A stretch of DNA of 64,000 bases, taken from the NCBI GenBank assembly GCA_032622095.1, contig CP136065.1, positions 55,177,949 through 55,241,948 of the forward strand. The letters are read 5' to 3'. The position numbers and the translations under genes are program-made. The stretch's first letter is position 1; each line of letters opens with the position of its first letter. Below, piece after piece: positions 56,958 through 64,000 of this stretch. The notes below the pieces were generated by a model. It had not been told where the DNA came from, made no database searches, and saw only the letters and a program-made list of their open reading frames with translations. This stretch comes from Siphonodentalium dalli. Taxonomy: Eukaryota > Mollusca > Scaphopoda > Gadilida > Siphonodentaliidae.

Positions 56958-58701
56958 AGGGGGTGGGGTCGGAAAAAAATTCAGGCACGTATGGCATTTT
57001 TTCCCTTTCGATCATTTTTTTTATCCACCCACCCCCACCGCCAATTTTTTTTTCCGTTTTTCGACATTTTTTTCCGACCATTTTTTTACACCCACCCCCT
57101 TAAAACACTAAAACAGTAATAAAGATGCGAAAACCGGTGGAAACAGTTGTTAATAACTTTCAAGTGAATTTAGGCCCATACTACTATGTGAGCTTCCTAT
57201 GTTTTGAGAAAACACAAGCATGACTATTTTCGTTTTCTGAATGGATGTCAGAACACATCTATGGCGCTAGTAACATTTTGATATTCTACCTGATTCGACC
57301 AGTGATTCGACTGCTATCTCCCAACATTTAAAGAAATGGAATTATGCAATTCTGCCTTATCAGAATATATAGTCCGATTTGAGATACAAATATGATTAAA
57401 AGATATTTTTGACAGCTGATCAGTCACGTAGCTCACTTCTTCATTTAAAAGCAATAAGAAGCAACATTTATTTCTTACTACTTTTGTAAATATGTGTCCA
57501 AATGTGTCAAGTTGACAAATCGAACGCACACTTAGTGTGCATTATGTATGGTTAAAGTCGGTTTTGTTGATTTGAACAATTGTTAAGTTGAGGAACAAGG
57601 TTACAGCAGTCTATAGATGAGAATGTTTTGGTATTTTCTTTTTTGTTTTATGTTTTTAGTTGTATAAGTCTGTAACATTCAGTCTTAGCTCAATATTATC
57701 ATGTGCCAACTTTATGCGATGAGAAATCCACTTCTGTTTTTACATTGTTATGACAAAGGTTGTTTTACTGACAAGCCGTCCAGATTTGTTTTTCATTTGT
57801 TTTATTTGCACATTTAATTGTGTTTAGATCAATGTCTAGATTGTGATAAAACAAGCCATAGATTCACATGAAATAATGTCGCCATTAATACTTCTTTTGA
57901 ATTATGAACAGTTATATAGGCAGAATGACTATAGTAAAGTTTTATTGGTATAATCAAACTTTGAAAACCAAACTTGGTAAAAGTTGACAATCAAAGGAAG
58001 TTTTACATGGCTTATTGTTATGTGTTATCAAACGAAGATATCTAGTCTAATAGTGATGCCAAATACTCTATGTCCTGTTATCACAGTGTTTACTTTTTTA
58101 TATTAAAGTTTTATTTTTAATCAGCCCAGCGGGGCCCAGTTGCTGTTTCATAGTTTTATAGTGATGAGCATTCCTCTTATTTTTCTTTTATACCTTTATG
58201 CTAAATGTTATTTGTGTTTGTTTTATATGCAGATTATTCTAAAACAAGATAATTTTGTTATGATAATGGTTGTTGTTTATATGACAATTCCCTTAGTGCT
58301 GTTCAGTGTATAAGATATAACTTATCAGCTGCACCCTCCTGTAGTACAAAACTGAATAAGTCTACAGTCAGTATATTTTATTACAAGTGTGTATATTTGA
58401 TTAGCTCGGTTTAACATCAAAAGGCAGACTTTGCTTTTTAAAAATCGCTCATGCAGGATCACGTTCGAATTTCCCATGGACTAACACCCATTTATAAAAA
58501 ATACAACTGGATAACTGTCTGCAGTCAGTTTACCAGTTAGAGTTACATTATTTCTCTCATTCAAAGTGGTTTTGAAGCCCAACTCATTGCCAAAACAAGC
58601 AGGAAATTTTGTTTTTAGTTGCGGACAAAATTGTTTGTTGGTGGCTTTGACCACCCACCCACCCCGACATACGTGCCGGAATTGTTTTTGCACCCCCCCC
58701 C
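56958..58701. mobile_element. hAT-like non-autonomous element, copy 2
   Basis: It is flanked by GCACTGGC on both sides (56950-56957 and 58702-58709), a perfect 8-bp target duplication lying in the 165-bp repeat. The ends AGGGGGTGGGGTCGG..AATTCAGGCACGTATG and the complement of CATACGTGCCGGAATTG..CCCCCCCCC are inverted. The same G-run/CACCCACCC terminal design occurs in the copy at 31119-32818. The 1.74-kb interior has no transposase frame. Confidence 0.8.
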
Positions 58702-58709
58702 GCACTGGC

Positions 58710-59475
58710 TCAAATTTGGGGTTCTGGCATCTAATTTGAATATCAGGAGAATAGTTTACTTAGGTTACACCTGCACGGGCTCAAATTTGGGGCTCACCAT
58801 TTTAAGGGCCCATCATAGAAAATTGTTATGTGCCTATATCTTTGGATTCTGGGATATAATATGAATATTGGGTCACATCTGGACCATCCTGCATCTGGAC
58901 ATGACTCGGTATAGTTGACATAGATTTGGCATAGGTTTTCACTGCACAAGCTCAACTTTGGGATTCACAATTTTAAGGGTCCATCATAAAAGATTGGTAT
59001 GTGACTATATCGTTGGATTCTGGCATATAATATGGATATCGGGACATATCTGGATCATCCTGCATCTGGACATGACTCAGGTATAGTTTACTTCGGTTTA
59101 AACGGCTCAAATTTGGGGTTTACCATTTTAAGGGCCCATTATAGAAAATTCTAATGGCCTATATCTTTGGATTATGTAATAAAATATGGATATTGGGACA
59201 TATCTGAACCGTCCTGCATCTGGACATGACTCGGGTATAGTTGACATAGGTTTTCACTGCACGGGCTCAAATTTGGGGTTCACCATTTTAAGGGCCCATC
59301 ATAAAAAATGGGTATGTGCCTATATCTTAGATTCTGGCATGCAATATGGATATTGGGACATATCTGGACCCTCCTGTATCTGGACATGAATCAGGAAAAG
59401 CTGACATATGTTTTCACTGCACGGGCTCAAATTTGGGGTTCACCATTTTAAGGGCTATCATAAAAAAAAAATTAT
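58710..59475 (-). repeat. ~165-bp tandem repeat, right array (reversed)
   Basis: Four to five units of GGGCTCAAATTTGGGGTTCA, CCATTTTAAGGGCCCATCAT, ATTCTGG.ATATAATATGGATA, TGGACATGACTC and AGTTGACATAGGTTTTCACTGCAC, in the opposite orientation to 46630-47690. Confidence 0.85.
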
Positions 59476-59818
59476 GATTTAGGGACCTGCGAATATTCGA
59501 GATTCGATTCGATGTCGATATCGGGCACCCGATTCGAGATCGACACCGAATCGGTCTGCTGATTCGGATATGTTCGAATCGGTGTTACTTTGGTGTAGTC
59601 TCGTTTTTTTGCGTCTAGATAACATATGCAAATGATATGAACTCACAAAAATTGAAGCACAAGGTTGCCAAGTTAGCCAACATAGGTAATTTTGAATGTA
59701 TGTCATTCAGAATAAACGTGCATGTTGGTGTTTGATCTATTGTGGTGTGAACAGTTTATCAGATAACTATAACTAACATTGGTATCGGACTACAACAATT
59801 ATATAGCTGTAATTGTCC
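59476..59818. other. GATTCGAT-rich short palindromes, otherwise nothing
   Basis: Around 59490-59585 the words GATTCGA, TCGATATCG and CGAATCGG cluster as small inverted repeats. No coding signal. Confidence 0.35.
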
Positions 59819-61004
59819 GAGAGCCTGCTGGGTTATATTTGCACAATTGCGTACGAAAGATTTGATGCCCCAGGAACGTTTGAAGAAATCCGATTTCTTA
59901 AGTTCCGCATTCCTGGCGTTTTGGGGCCGGAGACCCCACAAAAACTCCAAAAATGACTATTTGAATTTTCGAGTACAAAGCTGATTTTGATATTAATAGT
60001 GCTCCATCAATCACTGATCAATAATACACAATTTCTGAAACAAAATTTCCTGGCGTTTTCATTTCAGAAGGGGGTTTCTGATAGTACCCCCAAAACCACA
60101 AAACATTACTTCTATTTGCACTTTCGAGTACAAAGCTGATTTTTGTATTAATAGTGCCATAATCATCACTGATCGATGATACACAATTTCTGAAATGAAA
60201 TTTCCTGGCGTTTTCATTTCAGAAGGGGTTTCTGAATGTACCCAAAAAAAAAAAAATCTTTTATTTTCACATACTGTCGAATACAAAGCACAATTTTAAG
60301 GTGAACCTGGAAAAATATATATAAATATACAAATCTACTGACCACAAACGTTCCGCGCGTTTCAGTGAGGAAAATTCGTTATTTTTTATTATAAAAAAAT
60401 GTAGTAAAACATGTAAGAAAACGAAAATTGAAATTTTAGTCCGGGAACCAGGTCGATCAAACGTGCACACACCAGGATTAAAGGCACGTGAGGCCTTAGT
60501 TGTCGAAAATATTCATATTTGTTCCAATCACCATAAACAGAAAAACATTAAAATGCATACAGTTTCGTTCATATATACCATGACTATCGCGTAAACAGCA
60601 TGTTATCATAAAGATCGACTATATTTTACCCAAGCAAGAGCCTGATTCTGTTGCAGAAGACAGAACATTGCTACTGGCTAATCACACACAAATGGCATAA
60701 ACGCTCTTTATCTGTTCCATATCAGGAATTCACCAACAAAGAACGCTCTTTATGTTTACCATCATAATATAAACAAACACCAGAAAAGTAACTCTTTATG
60801 CTTTTGTTTACATAATAATGGTCAAACAAATGACAATAACATACTGTTTATGCGATATTTCTTATTCGTGTACGGACAAAGTCTGTCTACATTTTGGTGT
60901 TCTTTCTGTTTGTGGCGGTTTTTGAAGGGTGGAAATATTTTTACAGGATACCCACCGCCAAGGCCAACCGTACCTTTAAACTTCAATCATTTTTCGTAAG
61001 GTGT

Positions 61005-61330
61005 CAATCGTTGGATGGTTTGGATTACTCATCACGGCGTGTTTGGGCACCATTTGGATGGTTTGCGACACTAGTTGTGTCGATTGGGATGCGTATTGGG
61101 TGGTTCGGGACACTGGTTGGCAATTGGCAGTGCCCGTTCTATGGACTGTGCTGGTTTGGTATACTATATTAATTAAGATGGTGGTTTGAGACCCCAGATG
61201 CGTGGACTTAAGCTCCTTAGATGACACTCGTTAAGTGGTTTTGGAAACTCATTGGATATGTTTGGATACAAGTTTGGTGGCTTTTGACACTCATTTCATG
61301 GCATATAGCACTATTGGCTATAAATAATAT
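61005..61330. repeat. Degenerate TTTGGATGGTTTGGGACACT repeat
   Basis: Variants of GGATGGTTTG.GACACT..TTG recur irregularly about every 30-40 bases. The tryptophan-rich frame at 60894-61172 is largely a translation of this repeat. Confidence 0.5.
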
Positions 61331-61929
61331 GAGAAGATTTAGTTACAATATAAATTAATGAAAATAATATGTTTTTAATTTTACTGCTGCCGGTGGCCAT
61401 TTTGTCCCTATTTTCGATATTGATGCCATCGTTTCTGCTAAAATGGGCGGTTCATGTCTGCCATCGTATTGGTATTCAGTATTCAGTATTCAGTACACGG
61501 GTGAGTTTAATTACCTTCTGGGCATTACAATAATAGATTTTTCTTCGAAATTGTATTTAAAATCTATTTTAATTTGATGGACACTGAAGGGCCAAATCCT
61601 CGTGATATGGCTCAATACTATCAGATATCGATTTAGCATGGTACATTTTTTTTTTAACAAAAAATCGAAATTATTTGGTAAAATATAGCGAAATTTGCAC
61701 AATTTTACCACTTCCGGACACCATTTTGTCCGCTATTTTGGATTTTGTAATGACAACAATAATAATATATTAATAATTTCACAAGGAACGAAATATCAAA
61801 CAATAAAGCTATGCACGTAAATAGGACTTTTTTCAAAGAACTCCATAAAATTTCCCCCAAAGCGGATTTTGAAATGTTGTTCCCCCGATTCTGCCCGAAA
61901 AAATGACAAAAATATTGCATATTATAGAT

Positions 61930-62005
61930 TTTCCATTGTTTTATCTGTTATATGAGAATATGAAATGCTAGATGTTACTTCACCATTGATTCTGACCAAG
62001 AATAA
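61930..62005. repeat. Direct repeat of a ~75-bp segment, copy 1
   Basis: TTATATGAGAATATGAAATG, CTAGATGTTACT, ACCATTGATTCTGACCAAG. Repeated in the same orientation at 62822-62893. Confidence 0.7.
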
Positions 62006-62163
62006 TACAGATCTTAGCTAAAGGGCTTCTCCAGAAAGTAGTTCTCAGAAAGTATACACGACGAAAGTTTTTCTGTAAAATCAATTAGAAAACTGGTCAC
62101 GGAGAGTTGCTCGCCCACTTTTGAAAACACCCATGACGTTGGATATCAACTCATGAATAACTC

Positions 62164-62616
62164 TTGAGTTGGCGCCGATAGTTGAATGACACTACTTCAA
62201 TGCGAATGCTGTTCAGCCGGGTTCTGACACCAGCAATCAATTCTGCCCGTGTTTATACTTGACATAAATCTTTCATCGTCCTCGCTTCAAATGTCTATAT
62301 AGTTCTGCAGCTTTCGAAGAAATTCCCAACGCGGTCATACTTGACATTGATTCGCGCGAACTTGTTTTTCCCCATTGTGCAGGATTGTTGAGTTGGCGCC
62401 GATAGTTGAATGACACTACTTCAATGTGAATGTTGTTCAGCCGGGTTATGACACCAGAAATCAATTCTGCCCGTGTTTATACTTGACATAAATCTGTCAT
62501 CGTCCTCGCTTTAAATGTCTATATTGTTCTGCAGCTTTCGAAGAAATTCCCAACGCGGTCATACTTGACATTGATTCGCGCGAACTTGTTTTTCCCCATT
62601 GTGCAGGATTGTGCCC
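62164..62616. repeat. 234-bp tandem duplication inside the long-TIR element
   Basis: The two units start TTGAGTTGGCGCCGATAGTT at 62164 and 62398 and end CCATTGTGCAGGATTG. They differ at a handful of positions. No frame is conserved across both. Confidence 0.85.
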
Positions 62617-63661
62617 ATGATAGGGACACATCATTTATCCTATGGGGTGAGTCCGGTGTTTAGGTATCCTGTTATATAGCAACAACATACTTTCAAATAA
62701 ATCGAATCATAAATTGGAATGTCCCACCTGAAAGTGTTCATAGAATACAGGCTTCGCATAATACATGATTGTACAGCTTAATAAATACCTAAAAAAAGTC
62801 ATGTTTAATTACAAGGAATATTGCATTGTTTTATCGCTTATATGAGAATATGAAATGCTAGGTGTTACTACCATTGACTCTGACCAAGTTTTTTTTTTAC
62901 CATTTGGTCTGTGAACAATGATGATAGTGGAGATAGTATTAAGAAATATTATCTGTGCGTACGGCAGTGCAAATAAAACCATTTTTCGGGTTTTCGAACC
63001 CACCATCTCCTTAACACATATCCCCCAGCACAAAAATTATCCACCCCAATAATACTTACTCCTATATAATTAAGTATTATTGGGGTAGGGTCAACTGTTT
63101 CACGTGGCATGTGCTTCTTAAATTAAAACGCACGGAATTTCGTTTCTTAAACGAGGTTAGTATGACTAGCGATAGCAGGATAACTATTGAGGAAATTAAT
63201 TTTCTAGTTTTTTGGGGGCACTTTAAAAAAACCCATTCAGAAATGAAAACGCCAAGGAATTTTGTTTCAGAAATAGTGTATTATTAATCAGTGATGACTA
63301 GAGCACTATTATTATGAAAATCAACTTTGTACTCGAAAGTGCAAATAGAAGTAATTTTTGGGGTTTTGGGGGATACTTTCAAAACCCCCTTTCTGAAATG
63401 AAAACGCCCGGAAATTTCGTTTCATAAATTGTGTATTGTTGATCAGTAATTGCTGGAGCACAATTAATACAAAAATCAGCGTTGTACTCAAAAGTGCAAA
63501 TATAATTCATTTTTGGGGTTTTGTGGGGTCTCTGGCCCCTAAACGCCAGGAATGCGTAACTTAAGAAATCCGATTTCTTTGAACGTTCCTGGGGTGTAAC
63601 ATATCTGGGGCATCAAACCTTTCGTATGCGATTGTGCAAATAGACCCATCAGGCTCCCTGA

Positions 63662-64000
63662 TTATAACGATGTACCCATTTCCAAGTGTGTCAAATTATG
63701 TGTTATCTTTATTAAATAATGTAGACAAGTTACTTCATTTCCATGAAGTTGGTGATACGTTGATTGAACTACATGTCTTTAAATGTCATACTGTCACTTC
63801 TTGTGTAATGGTCGCCATGACACAGCTAGATAGAAATTCAATGCAACATATCCCAAACCCCAATGAGACTGAGAGTGACTTGCCTATGTCAGGATTTCCC
63901 TAAAAAAGATGCAAGTTCAAACTGCTGTTTAAGAAGATTAAAATTGTTATATAGTATCTAGTGAATTTTGCAGTTTTTGTAATGAGACACCGAATTACGC
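63662..64000. other. Right flank, unassigned
   Basis: A plus-strand frame of 89 codons (63634-63903) starts inside the right arm of the long-TIR element and shows no domain. I would not call it a gene. Confidence 0.25.

Larger units (their letters stand above)
59819..63661. mobile_element. Long-TIR (foldback-type) element, ~3.8 kb
   Basis: Sequence 59819-60250 is the reverse complement of 63190-63661 with moderate divergence. Shared words include GAGCCTG.TGGGT, TTTGATGCCCCAG, GAAATCCGATTTCTTAAGTT, CCTGGCGTTTTCATTTCAGA and TTCGAGTACAAAGCTGATTT. Each arm contains two internal sub-repeats of about 165 bases. The 2.9-kb interior is AT-rich with its own tandem repeats and no transposase frame. 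Target duplication not resolved; superfamily unknown. Confidence 0.7.

Noticed and set aside
60894-61172. Tryptophan-rich 92-codon frame as a membrane protein
   Set aside because: Most of it translates a degenerate GGATGGTTTGGGACACT repeat inside a transposon.

Overview
This is eukaryotic, intron-bearing, AT-rich DNA that is almost entirely repetitive. No complete single-exon gene, rRNA gene, operon or CRISPR locus is visible. The repeats include TCAAGGTCA-rich Helitron-like elements with ACAC tails. They also include 'correlated-sentence' repeats (GACCCAGTGACC, AACAAATCTGAA) that end in GGAC-rich tails. Together with C-type lectin exons, these suggest a marine invertebrate, most likely a mollusc. 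That assignment is inference from repeat style and was not confirmed by any search.

Layout, 1-20 kb. A CpG-rich hairpin-forming patch (336-740) is followed by a three-copy head-to-tail Helitron-like array (875-2698). This array lies 39 bp past the donor of a C-type lectin exon (2738-2918, minus). Then come a foldback hairpin (3889-4049), a TCA microsatellite, a plus-strand Helitron copy (about 5915-6638), SINE-like tRNA heads, a structurally complete LTR retroelement without coding capacity (9814-14958), another Helitron-like terminus (15232), and a four-copy Helitron array (16837-19904).

Layout, 20-40 kb. There is a duplicated ~238-bp segment with a conserved minus-strand frame, then a long stretch of dispersed repeats. 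Into and beside these are inserted a MITE built from two hairpins (21206-23776, itself interrupted), a 654-bp TIR element present twice, a Harbinger-like remnant, and a hAT-like element with a perfect 8-bp target duplication. The best host gene follows: a minus-strand C-type lectin gene whose two central exons (35753-35924 and 34445-34695) join in phase to cover the lectin fold. Beyond it lie a piggyBac-like MITE carrying a nested MITE and a ~356-bp palindromic element.

Layout, 40-64 kb. A Helitron-like 3' end (40950) precedes a ~4.45-kb, ~68-bp-monomer satellite with higher-order structure (41142-45597). Two further tandem arrays (~150 bp and ~165 bp monomers) follow, and then a large block of direct and inverted segmental duplications (46.6-59.5 kb) broken by a second copy of the hAT-like family. 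The window ends with a ~3.8-kb element bounded by ~0.4-kb inverted repeats (59819-63661).

The only supported host coding sequences are the C-type lectin exons, probably secreted carbohydrate-binding or immune-type proteins. Everything else is transposon biology: rolling-circle arrays, nested MITEs, a non-autonomous LTR element and satellite expansion.
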